Both the position numbers and the translations under genes were made by a program. Positions 12,601 to 25,400 of a stretch of 64,000 nt of DNA are shown here, piece by piece (positions within the stretch are counted from its first letter, which is position 1; the number at the start of each line of letters is the position of its first letter). This stretch comes from Struthidea cinerea (Eukaryota; Chordata; Aves; Passeriformes; Corcoracidae): NCBI GenBank assembly GCA_013397865.1, contig VZTI01004336.1, positions 1-64,000 on the forward strand, given 5' to 3'. The notes under the pieces are model-generated. The model did no database searches. It saw only the letters and a list, made by a program, of their open reading frames with translations, and was not told the DNA's origin.

Positions 12601-15214
12601 GGAAGATCTGGACACTTTCCCCCCAGAATATACTTACCTGGTCTCTCCCCACTGGACAAGAAGCTGTAGCATTCTAGGACTAGGACTAGGAAAGGTCGCT
12701 AATTTACTAAGACATGTATGCTGAATGATAACAATCCAGGACGTCACGTCCAGTCTGTAGGAGGCTTTTGTTCTGATTTTTGGATTGCTTCCATGGCAGG
12801 AAGTTGCTTCAGTTGTTGCATTAGAGTTTTCTCAGGATCACTATAGCAACGAAAAAAAAATCTTAATGCAATTAAGGTTTCTGGTCTTATTAAAAATATT
12901 TATTGCGTTATGTTTTCTGCAATGATCACGAAGTTATAATGAGGTCATGCACATGTTTCCTACTAGTTTCATTTCAAAATGCTGCATCAGTTTAAGGAAA
13001 GAAAATACAGATTGGCTATTTCTCTATGCTATGCAAGCTTTTCATGTAGCACGTGGTTGAAAGAAAAAAAAAAGCTAAGCTTCATAAATTTTGTCAAGTG
13101 TTGAAAATAGTTGTTTTCTTCCTCAAGCCTACCATAAACCTTTTTTACAAAAACAGCGTGCTAGACTCTGGAAATTATAAAAATCACAACTTAAAAAAAA
13201 ATCCTACCATCCCTGTCAGGAAAAGCAATATTTTCCCCTTCTCTGGCTTCAGATTCTATCAAAGTTAAACCTTCAGAAAACTGAAAATTGAAAGGCATGT
13301 AAGGGAGTGTATTTACTTTTAAGAGTGAAATTTCATTCTGTTTAATGGAAAAGAGAATACCAGATCAATTAACAGAATTTGAACTTTGCTTTAAGTTTAC
13401 ATTTCTATTTAAATATCAACATCAAATGTTAATGTCATCTAAATTAAAAGTAAATATTTTTGTTTACCTCAAATAACATAGCAAGGTCAATTTATAGTTA
13501 ATCTAAGATCTTGTTTTTCCACTTTCTATAAAAAATAAAAATTAACAAAATAAAATAAAAATTAAAATAAAAACTCCCTAAACTCCCTTCCTTCTCAGTT
13601 TGAAATTTCAAAACCACACATTTATATGGAAGCCTTAGCTTACATCTTGACTTTTCCTACCAAGTTTGAGTGTTGAGTTTTAGTGTTTTGCCATACTGCA
13701 GCTGAGGATTCTCCTGAGACTTTGTCTTTACTAGCCCCAGATATAGCTAGCAGTTCAGCAAGGAAGGCTTAAAGAGTCTCCAGCACTCCTGTACCTCAAA
13801 ATCAACAAAATTAGAATGTGCTGATGATCTCCATCAGCACTCAAGAACTCTAAAACTCTGATTTCTTGAAGGAAATGCAAGATGATGGGATTTTTTAAAA
13901 TTATTATTTAGTGACAAAAAAATCTTGAGCTGATGACACGAAATCCTTACTACACAGAGAAAGTCATAACAACTAGGTTAAAAAAGTTCATTTAATACTA
14001 ATGTGTTAAACTTGGAAAACAAATTCTTACAGTTAAAAAAGTCATGTCTTTACAGTTTCATGGTTTGTTTTCTTCATGTCCTCAACTGAACATTTTACTA
14101 CAAAAAGTTCTTTTTAGTTCTGATCTGGTTTAGAAATGTAAGAAAACATCTTGCTTTCTTCTGAGTTTTCATACAAGTGTGTGGGGCATGTACAAATCTC
14201 ATGTTAAATAACTTATTTTATATCTTCCTCTTACTCTCTCACCACAGCCCACACCCCCTAACACCCCACTTCCTTAAAAAAATAAGCATTGTCTAAGCTG
14301 AAACTTCTTTTTTCATGTTCATAGATCAGGAATTGAACAAATTTAATTAATTTGATTCTGTTTGCTATAAAATGGAAATTGATATCAACTTATATAATCT
14401 AGTAGTCAGCCAGTGAAACTGTCCATTTGGGGAATATAGTAGCAATGCTTAGTTAGTTCCAAACATCCTCATATCCCATGTCTAAAATACATTTTTTGCA
14501 TATTTTCAAATAGAATGCTTTTCCCAATTTGGAATATACAAGGTCATAAGAATTCGGAGCTCATTAAGACATCTTTGAAGTTAATAAATCAGGATAAAAA
14601 ATTAAAATAAACTTCTGAGGAGAGTAAATTGCTCAGAATATGAAATCTGTTAGTAAAAGAGATCTGGTAGTAAAGCAGCAAAATTACACAGGAAAGGTAA
14701 TCAATATATGACAGTCTGCAGCTGCAGCTTCCAAGATCTGCAGGTTGAAGCATTTTACTTCACTTGAATCTGAATGAAAATTATCTAATCTGTCTTTGAG
14801 CCCTGACATTTTACTCAGTGTCCAACTATTCTTCCTTGCTGTTTAGTTACTCTGATCTTCAACCACTGAAACTGACCCAAACCCTCTGGCAACAGAAGAA
14901 GGATCAGAGGAGATGACCCAAAGAATAATTATCTCGGGGAGTATATAAATAATGATTGCCAATTATTGCAACAAAAAAAAAAGCTTATCTTTTCACAAAG
15001 GTCGCTGAAGGATATTCTTTGTGCGGACACGAGTGTAGCAGTGGGTCATTGGGTTACAAGCCTTGAGGTGACTAGTGGAGAGAAAAGCCTTCCTGTGGCA
15101 GCCAGACCAGCATGGGGGAAGTGGGTACATGGTTCAGCCCAACAGGGAGTATAAAACCTGAGCAACTGATTTAACATGTTTCAATTTATGCCCATTTTAT
15201 CTTGTCCTGTCAGT
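9635..15214. other. No gene recognised; low-complexity tracts
   Basis: Unassigned intergenic DNA. Notable are a TAGGAC triplet repeat (12675-12691) and an A/T-rich imperfect AAAATT/AAAATA tract (about 13528-13572). ORFs are short and lack known motifs. Confidence 0.5.
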
Positions 15215-15995
15215 AGGGTGAGAAGGATCGGGCTCCCTCTTCTTAACTCCCTCCTGTCAGATATTTGCACACATTGATGGGACTTCTCCAGACCAAAGAG
15301 TCCCATCTCTCCCAACCTCTTCTTACATGAGAGGTGCTCCAATCCCCTCATCACCCTTGTCAGCCTGCGTTAGAATTGCTCCTGGAAATTCATATCTCAC
15401 TTGAGCTAGGGGAGACCAGAACTGCACACAGCATTCCAGATGTGTATCACCAGTACAGACAAGGATGTTTTTTGCAGCCCAGAGCATGGATGGCTGCCTT
15501 AGACATATTGCTGGCTTGTGGGCGACTTGAAGGCCACCAAGTGTCCAGGGATGCCAGTGTCCCTCTCTGGAGAGCTGCTTTCCAGCCAGTGGGCTTCCAG
15601 CATGTGCTGGTGCATGGGGTCATTCCTCCCCAGGTTGCAGGACTTTGCATTTCCCCTTGTTGAACCTCATGAGGTTCTCTGCCCAGTTCTCCTGCCTACC
15701 AAGTTCCCTCTGAATTGCAGCACATCCGTCTGGTACATAACCCACTCCTCAGGGTTTTGTTTCATCTGCAACATTGCTGAGCTTCTCACTCTGCCCCATC
15801 ATCCTTATCTTTAATGGAGATATTAAACAGGGCTGGACCCAGTATTGATCCCTGGGCTACACCACTAGCAACATGCCTCCAGCTGGACTTTGTGCCACTG
15901 ACCACAACCCTCTGCGTGGGCCCAGCCCTTCAGGATCTTTCTGTCCACTTCCTTTGTCCATACCTTGTCAGTTCGTCTACAAGGATATTGTGATA
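15215..15995 (-). mobile_element. CR1 LINE 3' fragment, minus orientation
   Basis: The sequence reads as the reverse complement of the end of CR1 ORF2 plus its 3' region, with the characteristic GGGTCATTCCTCCCCAGG and CCTTGTTGAACCTCATGAGG phrases and the ACTGCACACAGCATTCCAGA segment. Many small indels show it is old and inactive. Two overlapping ORFs here (15334-15663 and 15518-15814) are by-products. Confidence 0.85.
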
Positions 15996-17694
15996 TTATT
16001 TGAAAGAGAAGGTGAGCAGAGGTGTCCTGAATTATAGTAGAAAATCAGCAATTTTAATTGAAAGCCAAAAATTTTCTTGTAGTGCAGGCTTGTTCTCAGT
16101 GTAATAAAGCTCAGAGCTGAAGGACTTTTGTTCCATCTAGTGAGTAATTTTTAATAAAATGCAGCAATTCTGCATGTAAATATTACCTGAGTGATTTACC
16201 TGAGGACTTGGAGAGAAACTGGTAAAGCAACCAATGACATATCTTAAGTTTTGGTACAGGCGACACTTGATCTTTTATTTGGAACTGTCTCGATCTTTGA
16301 ATATTAGAAATTTTCAAGAAACATGACATTTCGGCCTGATTTCGTACAACACTCCTAATGGCACATTGGTTTCCCTTAGCTTTCTGCTTAAGGCTACAAG
16401 ATTGCATTTCTAGGTGGAAAATATTTTTACATAGAAAGCACTGTAGTATTATTTTTCGAGTGAGGAGTGTTCCCAGTAGAGTAATAAATACATTATTTGC
16501 ACAGGCAATTCATTTATGACATGTCGCAGCCCGAGAGTGAGTAACTACATTTGAAGGACACAAAAGCCTTTCTTGATTTTTTAATCATGATTTTAGGGGC
16601 TCTGGTCTGCAGGTAGAAGACTGAACACTTGTCTGTTTGCTTTACTGCAACCACCATGACCCGCATTGTAGAGGTCATACTCTTAAGAGACACAAACTGA
16701 TAAAATTTGTAGGGCCAGAAAACATTAGACATGGCAACAAGATAAAAAAAAATTGTTGTATTTACCAGAACACTGATAGAGTTCCTAAATTGGAGCTGCA
16801 AAGCATAAACTGAAATCTTGTTCAGAACCTGCACTAGCCTTGTTAATTTTCAGATATTCAGAGTACCAGCAGCACTAGCCAAGGGCAGTAACATGAGGCT
16901 GCTTGGCAATTTGCAAAGCCTAAAGTAGTTGGGCCTCTAGAAATATCTGAAGTAAACAGACAGTAATTAAATACTACCAGGTGTATAAAGGTCCAACACT
17001 AGGAGGCTTGAGTTGTTACTATTCCCATCCTGTCCTCCACTTTATAAATGGATGGAGCTGTCAACTTAATCAGTGCTGCAGTCTGACTACAGAAGTGCCA
17101 ACCCACTGCTTGAGAGGAATAAAGAAAAAAGCTTTCCTCCAAGAGTAGCATTAATCAAAACTCTACCTTACTCATAATTTTACTATACTGCAAGCACATT
17201 GTTGTGCTGGCTTCCTCTCAGAATTATCCTAGCAAATCTTTAGCAGCAAAAAACAACCCATCGTATCAGTCAGAAAGAAAGAGGTGTCACAAATCATCTT
17301 TCAGAATTGATTATTGCAAATTAATAAATCTCCAGTTAACCATAACCATATATTTTTTTACAACTGCTACAATTTTTACAGGTTTTTTTAGTGCACTAGA
17401 TATTGCTTCATTGTGCAACAGTGCAACTATTTTAAGTTAGTGCAGGTAGTGTTTAATTTTTAAGGGCGATTCACAGCTACAAAACACAGCTCAAGTTTAC
17501 CAAGATACTGATACCCATGGGCCTCCTAGGCATAGGGTAGAAAAAAAATTTCCTGAGTTTTTAATTAGAAAACAGAATGTTTTTCTCCAATTAATCTGTA
17601 AGCCATACGAAGAAAGTATGCCTATGTTTTTCCATCAACTAAAAAATCATCAATGGAATACACCTCCACTCCTCTCTCATGAAACACCATCTTG
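15996..17694. other. No gene recognised
   Basis: AT-rich DNA between two CR1 fragments. A 106-codon minus-strand frame (16514-16834) has no recognisable domain or convincing splice sites. Confidence 0.45.
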
Positions 17695-18197
17695 TGCACT
17701 ACATCCAGCTCTTGGGGCCCCAGCACAGGAAGGACACAGACCTGTTGGGACGAATCCAGAGGAGGCCTCCAAGATGATTATAAGGATGGAGCCCCTTTCC
17801 TATGAGGAAAGGCTGAGAGAGTTGGGATTGTTCAGCCTGAAGAAGGCTCCAGGGTGACCTCTCTGGGGCTTTCCAGTACCTAAAGAGAGCCTGCAAGAAA
17901 GACAGAGAGAGACTTTTTACAAGGCCAGGTAGTGACAGGAAAGGGGGAATGGCTTCCAAGTGAAGAGAGCAGGATTAGATTTTGTACTGTGGAGATGATG
18001 AGACACTGGAACAGGTTGCCCAGAGAAGCTGTGGATGCCCCATGCCTGGAAGCATTCAAGATCTGGTTGGATAGGGCTCTGAGTAACCTGGTCTAGTGGG
18101 AGGTGTCCCTACCCATGGCAGGGAGTTTGGAACTAGATTGCTTTTAGGATCCCTTCCAACCCAAGCCTGTCTATCATTTTATAGTTCTATGAAATGA
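17695..18197 (+). mobile_element. CR1 LINE 3' end, plus orientation
   Basis: Contains the CR1 3' region with GAGGAAAGGCTGAGAGAG, GGTTGCCCAGAGAAGCTGTG and the GATCCCTTCCAACCC tail, ending in a short terminal repeat (TTCTATGAAATGATAG). It is followed by an A/C-rich low-complexity stretch. Truncated at the 5' end and without a functional ORF. Confidence 0.88.
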
Positions 18198-20768
18198 TAG
18201 ACATATCTAGTTCCTTTTAAAAAAACCCGAACAACAAAAACCCAACCAAACAAAAACAAACAAAAACCCCCAACACACAAAACACAAAGAAGAGCATCAA
18301 AAGAAGCACTTTAAAATACAGAATTATTTGCTTTATTCTTTATCTGAATAAAGATATACAGAATATTACATATACTGACATAAAACGCACACACACACAT
18401 TGCAGGGCTTCATTTAAAGCAAGTCCATGAGGATCTGCTAACTCAGACTGCTAGAAAATTACGTCTGCAGCTTTATGATTTAGTGCAAATATCAATGAGC
18501 CTTTCTGTGCTCATCACACCCATAGTGTTATAACTGCATCAATTCATTTCATTCTTAAATCAAGTTACAAGCTAGCCTGAATTACAACAGGAATACTACT
18601 GCATAGCACCAGGAGTCACTGCAGGCCAGATTTTTTTGTTAGTAAACTTCAAAAATGTTCTAGTCCCTGTGCACCATCGGCCAGGAGATGATTTTTTCTG
18701 GAGCCTTTCATAGCATTTCTGGCAGCAAAGTAGCATGCTAAGAACAGAATGCTAGAGATAACCTCCTCTGTTATCTCAGTTGCTAAGCTGTTGCTTGAGT
18801 CAGTTAACAATTCAAAGGCCAGTATAAATATTTATATTTTATTAACATTGGCCAAGCCCTAAGACAAGGGAAGCACCTTAAAACAGAGGGTCTAGAGATG
18901 CAAATAATTTGAAACAGAAGCTCCATACTACTGCTTAAGAAAGCCTGTGCACACATAAACTGTTAATTCATTCATTGGCATCATGCAGAGGATTTTGACT
19001 TTGTTTTAAAAGCAGAAGTGAAATGTTAGTCCTCCAAAAGTTATTCAGTAATTTCATTCATCAAGAACAGTACTGCAAGTTTTCTGTGTGTCTTATATCA
19101 GAAGCAGTTTAACCCGTATTGCGTGAGCTCAACGGGACAGGTTTCACACTGCAGTTTAATGACCAGAAGATAAGAGAGCAAAACCCTCAGAACTCTGGCT
19201 CTGAGGCAGCAGTAAAAGAACAAGATAATGGAAAAGAACAACAACCCAAAAACCTTCAAAAATATTACAATCTTCAGATTGATTGTTCTCAAAGCACGAA
19301 AGAACCTTTGTTAGAGTTTCATTTAGTATATAATGGTATGGAAAAGTATTATTTGGAAGATCTGCCCATACTTTCAAAAGGTAGAGCTTGTTTGTGCCTG
19401 ATAAACAGAGTACGGTGTTTGTTGACCAGAGATTTAAAAATGTAACTGTACGTATTCCCAATTAAGGGTGCGGATATTTAACTTTGGGGCCATTTACCTG
19501 GATTAACCAAACTGACAAACAAACACGTGACCTAGAAACCTGGAACCACTCTCTCTACAATCTGTGGTGCCCACTCAGCTAATCTGTGGTGCCCACTCAG
19601 CTTGGCTAACTGTACAATGTGCAGCAAAAGGCACACACCCAAAGAGTAAAGGTCCAAACATGTCCAAGGAAATATAATTATCCTCATGATCTCAAACAAA
19701 GTTGAGGAATTACCATTTCACTTGCAAGTGTCAAAATGCAAATTCCAATAAAATAATTTCAGTTCTGCCTTTGCGCTGCATGGCAGAAAAGGGTGACTGT
19801 TCACTGTTATTTTACCAAAGTACTTACTTTTTTTCTCTTCTCTCCCCCTCTTTCCTCCATTTTTTTAATAACAGCATCGAATGCTTTCCACAGTTTTACT
19901 CTTTATTTGATTTTTTCAAATATCAATCCTTTAAATAAGGGCCAGCCTACAGATTTTTATTACTTTAGACAACTTCTGTTCTCCTTTGATGGAGGACGGG
20001 CAGCGAGAGAGAAACACCATCTGGTTGTTCACAAGAAAAATTACTCAGACTAAATGTGAAGAGAAGACCAAGGCACATCCTGCCCCGTTTTCCATATCAG
20101 AGGTTCCTAATACAGTGTCTTTTCCTCCTCTCTCTGATAGATATTTTCAAGTTCTTCTGACCAGCTTCCTTATATTGTTCATAGTTTGGCAGCAGACAGA
20201 ACAGAAAAGAGCATTCTAGATACCTGCAGCAAATTTTGCCTCCCCTTAAGTCAAATCATCTTCACTGTGATCAAGATTTTGTCCACCATGTTGTAACAGA
20301 AATTAGATAAAACAAGGTACAGAACACATAAGATACCATTTTCAACTGTTTTGCTGTTCATACAAATCTTGCCTGTGGACATTAGACAGAATACAATATT
20401 TTTTCTGTATTTGATTAGCATCCTTCAGATGAGTGGAAAAAAGGACAAACATGGCTCTTCAAAAAACATTTGCATAAGAGATATAACAGATATTTCAGTC
20501 CAATTAATATTTTAAAGAATGAGCCCTGTAAGCAGAAATTTTTAGATCCAATATCATGCATATTATCAGCATAGAATACAGAAAAGTTTCCAGTTTTCTC
20601 TATATAAACCAAATATATATATGAAGTTACAAGCAGTCAGTTTTAACTTTGTTACATTACATCCATTCAACACTCAGCTAACCTATCCTTTGAAGTTCAA
20701 ATGTCATATTTCTTCTGCAACCATGCTAAAGGCAAGATTGAAAGGCACGTAAAAAAATTATACGTAAA
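18198..20768. other. No gene recognised; contains a 22-bp tandem duplication
   Basis: Begins with an A/C-rich tail after the CR1 (about 18215-18290). Frames open on both strands at 19119-19461 start from TTG codons and show no family signature. The 22-bp duplication is at 19559-19602. Confidence 0.5.
19559..19602. repeat. Perfect 22-bp tandem duplication
   Basis: Two identical 22-bp copies (unit contains TCTGTGGTGCCCACTCAGCT) at 19559-19580 and 19581-19602. Confidence 0.97.
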
Positions 20769-20965
20769 TGTCGCTGTGAGCGACACTGACGGCAAGGAAT
20801 GTCACGACTAAGTTCAGAAGGGAAAGCAGTTCTGAATCTTTATTAATTAATTAATTCATTTCTTATAACATGGATCGCAAAGAGAGTGTTGAATGGCATA
20901 AGACAATTGGGTGCTGGCCATCCACCCCTTGAGGGGATTGGTCAAGCTCTAAGACACTTGTTCCA
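20769..20965 (-). mobile_element. LTR 3' fragment (R/U5), minus orientation
   Basis: The minus strand shows AATAAA (20839-20844) followed by about 70 nt ending in a compact inverted terminus TGTCGCTGTGAGCGACA (20769-20785). This fits the R-U5 end of an LTR. The U3 side toward 20965 is indistinct. CpG content is higher than in flanking DNA, which suggests a foreign, fairly recent origin. Confidence 0.45.
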
Positions 20966-22094
20966 AAATATCAGAAAGCTAGAACCATAACAATCTTGCA
21001 TAACAAACCCAGGTGCAAGATAAAGAGTTAGTTTACAAAACCCATAGCAGTGTTTTTCATAGCTTCTGTGAGAACTGCAAAGTTCTCACAGAATGCTGCA
21101 GAAAAGCTGAAAGATTTCTCTACCAAAGCTTTTCAGCATCCACACATAAATATTTGCATGGCTCAAGGAGTGCTATTATTTTCACTATTATTATTTTTAA
21201 AATATTTCCACATCTGTTCCAGAAAATGAGACAGAACAAATATTTGTATAGTGCAAGAAAAACGCTCGGTTAGTGAAGGAGGTACATCCCAACATACGCC
21301 TAGTCAATATATTTCATACCATTGTAATTAAACTGTTCAGAACTGGGGTAGGATGACTGTGAGTCCTGGAGTGCAAACCCAGCAGTTTATGCTGTCCATG
21401 TGTTTTCACAAGGTACAGAGTTCTGCTGAGCAGGGTAAATGTGAATCCATGCTAGATAGAAATACAGAGCCTATCCCCACTTACAGGACTAGGAGGAGCA
21501 GGGAAAATACAAGGTTTTGAATTGAAAACTTAGTTACAAGAACCAATTCCATCAGATCACTTTTCTTGTGTTTCAAGTCAGTTCAGTAGTCCCTGCTTTT
21601 CAGAACAATTAACTCCAAATCCTAATGATGAGTTAACATTATTCTAAAACAACTCAAAGCTATTGGTACCTAATATAAAGATATTTACAGATAGACTAGA
21701 AACAAACTGGAAGCACAGTAAGAGCTGGAAATTCCTGAAGTTTATGCAGAAAGGAAGGGAAAATTTCAAAGCTGATTTCTTTATAAACTATTGATAAAAG
21801 CTGATGGTGTTGTTTGATTTGCAGTGAATGTGTTTAACTGTGCCAAGAAGTGAGATATTATCCAGAAAACCACTGGAAAGAGAGAAAGCATCTCTCATTG
21901 ATTGTAAAACACGCATCAGTAATTTCTAGCTTCCACACAGTTATTCGGTCACTTACTGTGGTCATCAAAGTCTGAAATACCCTTACTACAAGCACTCGGA
22001 TTGGAAGTGCCTTGCTTTTGGCTGCCTGAAAATGAATGAGGAAAAAAAAGCCCAACCCACCTTTTGCATATTGTAATTTGGTATAATATACAAA
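20966..22094. other. No gene recognised; strong hairpin
   Basis: Unassigned AT-rich DNA with a perfect 13-bp stem-loop at 21064-21093. Confidence 0.5.
21064..21093. repeat. Perfect 13-bp inverted repeat with GCAA loop
   Basis: TTCTGTGAGAACT (21064-21076) and AGTTCTCACAGAA (21081-21093) flank a GCAA tetraloop, which in RNA is a stable GNRA loop. Confidence 0.97.
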
Positions 22095-22432
22095 TCTCCC
22101 ACAACTGCCTGAAATGAGGTTGTAGCAAGGTGGGAGTTGGCATCTCTTCCCAGGCAACCAGCAACAGGACAAAAGGAAATGGCCTCAAGCTGCCCCAGGG
22201 GAGGTGCAGGTTGGACATCAAGGGAAATTTCTTCATGGAAAGGGCTGTTAAACCTTGGAATGGGCTGCCCATGGAGGTGGTGGAGTCACCATCCCTGTAG
22301 GTATTCACGAAACAACTGGACGTGGCACTCGGTGGCATGGTCTGGTTGACAAGGTGGGGATCAGTCAAAGGTTGGACTCAATGACCTCAGAGGTCTCCAA
22401 CCTGATTGATTCTGTGATCTCAGACAGACTTG
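22095..22432 (+). mobile_element. CR1 LINE 3' end, plus orientation
   Basis: Starts near the CTGCCTGAAATGAGGTTGTAG segment and carries the diagnostic GGGCTGCCCATGGAGGTGG, AGTCACCATCCCTG and CAAAGGTTGGACTCAATGA motifs, ending with a GATTCTGTGATCTC terminal repeat. About 340 bp, 5'-truncated. Closer to consensus than the copy at 15.2 kb, hence probably younger. Confidence 0.88.
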
Positions 22433-25400
22433 CTTACTGTGCACTTTATTAGCAGTCAATCTTGCAGTCATGGACTCTCCCTCCTTCAATCAATATTTCC
22501 TTCAATATTTCCTTCAATCAATCTACCTTTCAATCAATATTTATCGATCTGTTCTCCTTACCGCCTTGGCAAGCAGCAGGCATTGCCTTACTAAATCCTT
22601 CTAACACTGTCTAAATTGGGGGAAGAAGTTAGCAAAGATACAGTGCAGTAACTGAAGGAAGGTGAAAAATTCACTCAATGCAGGTAACACTTGTGAATTT
22701 GGCCTTAGTTCAACAAGTATGATAAAAATATTACTAAATTTGACTAAGTTTCAAGGCAGCTACTGATTCTGCTATGGCCTTACTCCACACATAAGAGTAT
22801 GACAGACTTCTAAAAAAAATTTGTAGAGATCCATAAAATAGATAGAAGCAGTGCTTTAATCAATTTTGTAGCATGAAGCAGCAAAATTATTTTTAGAAAA
22901 GAACTTCTAAACATTTAAGAGCAGAATATCTTCTCTCTTCTTGTGAGTTTACAAGTTGTAGTAAAAGATTGCATTAATAAAAGATATGGATTTTTAGATG
23001 TGTAATGACAGTACATGTATGGATGATTGGAACAATTATAAAGTTTTGTTAATCCGGCCAAGCCATTAAAAGAAAAAAAATCAGAATATCCCTAAAACCT
23101 GGAACTTGTTTCCTTAGTCTAATAATTTATACATTGTCTTTGCAGAGATAAAAGTGTTAATTCTTGATGACATGTTCATGTTTATTTCTGTCAAAGACTG
23201 GAGCAGAATCATTCAAGTTTTTCTTAGCACATTTTTCACTGCTGGGTCAATTGTAGCAGCAATAGGGTGAGAAAATAAGGTGATGACTGGAAGACCAGTG
23301 ATGTGTTAAAAAAAGGTAAGAAGGCATCAAGTGTATTAATGACAAAATTGCTCAAAGGAGAACAAACTGTTATCAAGTATGTGACCCTTCTAACAGTTTT
23401 GTATCAAATGACTTAAAATGATTTCTTTATTGGTAAGAGCTTCAGTATAATAAGAGAAAATGAAAAAAATTATCCAGTATAGCTTATTTTCCTCTGGTGA
23501 AAGTCAGACCTATGCTCATTTTGCACCTTTCCCTCTCACTGGCAAGAGTGGATTTTCAATATTAAGAAGGGAGAATATTTTTTTTTTCAGATTTTTATAC
23601 ATACTGACTGAAAGCTAAATATGACCCTCCACCCTTTTTAAAATTTTAGGTAGCCTGTGACATGCCACAGAACTGTGTGGATTGAAAATCTAATTATTAG
23701 TATTAGGAACTAATTAATCCTCTTTTACAATCTTCTTTCTTCTACTTATTTGAATTCTCCTCCCTGGAATCAAACCCAAATGTGGCAAGGTCAGCATGCC
23801 TTCTTCAGAACAGGAAGTAAATCTACACTCTAAAAAACGCCTCAAGCTCCATTTTCTTCCCCATCTCAGTAGAATTACATCCTAAGACAATCTTTTACTA
23901 TCAAATGCTCCCTAATAGTCAGAAGCGGATGAAGTGCCTTCTTTAGGGTTGGATGTTTCTGGGTGCTCTTTCCAATTCTTGCAAGTCATTGTTAGCTGGA
24001 GCAAAGAAGGCAGAGAAAAAAAAAGAAGAGATGCATGAAAGACATTAAATTTTTGCAATAAATTGTTATTGCAAAAGCCCAAGAAAAAGGTCACACATGA
24101 AAGCTGTGCACGCTTGGTTCATAATTCACCCCCATTCCTCCAAAGGTGTTCCCTCCCTGCCAGCTTATCTCACCTTCCTTCCCACTGTTCTCTTGGCTGT
24201 TTTGCTACAGCCATCTGAGGAACCTTTTTTTCCTACAAGTTGCAACATGACCACAACTTCCTGTGAAGCTCCTGTGGTCGTTTTTGCTTGGTTCGTCTTG
24301 TGCTAAAGAACTCAAGGGCTGGTACAGCCAGGGCCCCCAGAATTCCAGTGCCAACTCCATCCCAGCTGCAGAGGTGTTCATGAGTAGTGCAAATAGCTAC
24401 TAGGAATAATCACTCCGCAGTGGTTCTCCTGTCATTTCCCTCCTACCTCTAAACCTACTGCCCATCTACCTGAAAAAACCCAACAAAACAAAGCAAAGCA
24501 AAGCAAAGCAAAACAAAACAAAACACTACAACCCCCCACATACACCTGGACCATTGTTCAGAAAAAAATTATCCATGCCAGGCTTAAACTAGAGGACACC
24601 TCTTGTCCTGGTTAAACACTGAAGTGTTTTACAGCCAGGAGAGCGATATCACATGTGCAGAGCTGAAAATAGTTGCCACACCATGTTTTTGTTTTGTTAC
24701 CATGACAGCAATTACCAATATTTTGAAGAGAATGACTGCTCACTGACACAACAAAAGGACAATGGGAAGGTGTGTTTTCTTCACCAGTCCAGGAAGCCTC
24801 ATTGTGTGCCCAAATGGAATTATTTCCTATGATGTCTAGGCAAAGTTATTATTCAACAGAAACAACTGCAGCTAAGCTGGAGAAAAAAAATCTGATTCAG
24901 AAAGGAACAGTGCAGAGATACAGAAGTTTTAGGATTTTGCCTCATCAAATATTTGCTAAAAGAGGCAGAAATTTAAGGAAAAAAGTCTCAGTATTTCTTG
25001 TACTTAAATCCTCTGTCAGCTAGAACATAGAAACACTCGACAAATAGGTGAGAACTGCCTGTTTTGGCTGCCTTTTCTTTTATACTGTCGTCAGTGTTAG
25101 AATCAAAACCTCTCACTACATTCCACAGCTGGTATAGATCAATTTTATTTTGAAAATAGCATCAAAAGGAGGCTCCACAACAGTTGGTAGGATTCTTCAC
25201 ATCCTCCTAGCTTAGACCTATCTCCTATCTCCTACTCCAAAGAGATATATGGGAAGACCTCTGAACGGGATAACCCCACCTGTCATCTCTTCCAAGGATT
25301 CCTGAGCAAGAAATGCAGCATGCTGCTGGATTTACTGGTCTTTGTCTTCCTACCCTGGGTCTCTCCAGCATTGTAAATGGTTATGGGACACAACACAGTT

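Noticed and set aside
15334..15814. Two overlapping plus-strand ORFs of about 100 codons
   Set aside because: They lie inside a reverse-oriented CR1 fragment and are antisense to it.
19119..19461. Opposing frames of 108 and 101 codons
   Set aside because: Both need TTG starts, show no recognisable domain, and lack convincing splice signals.
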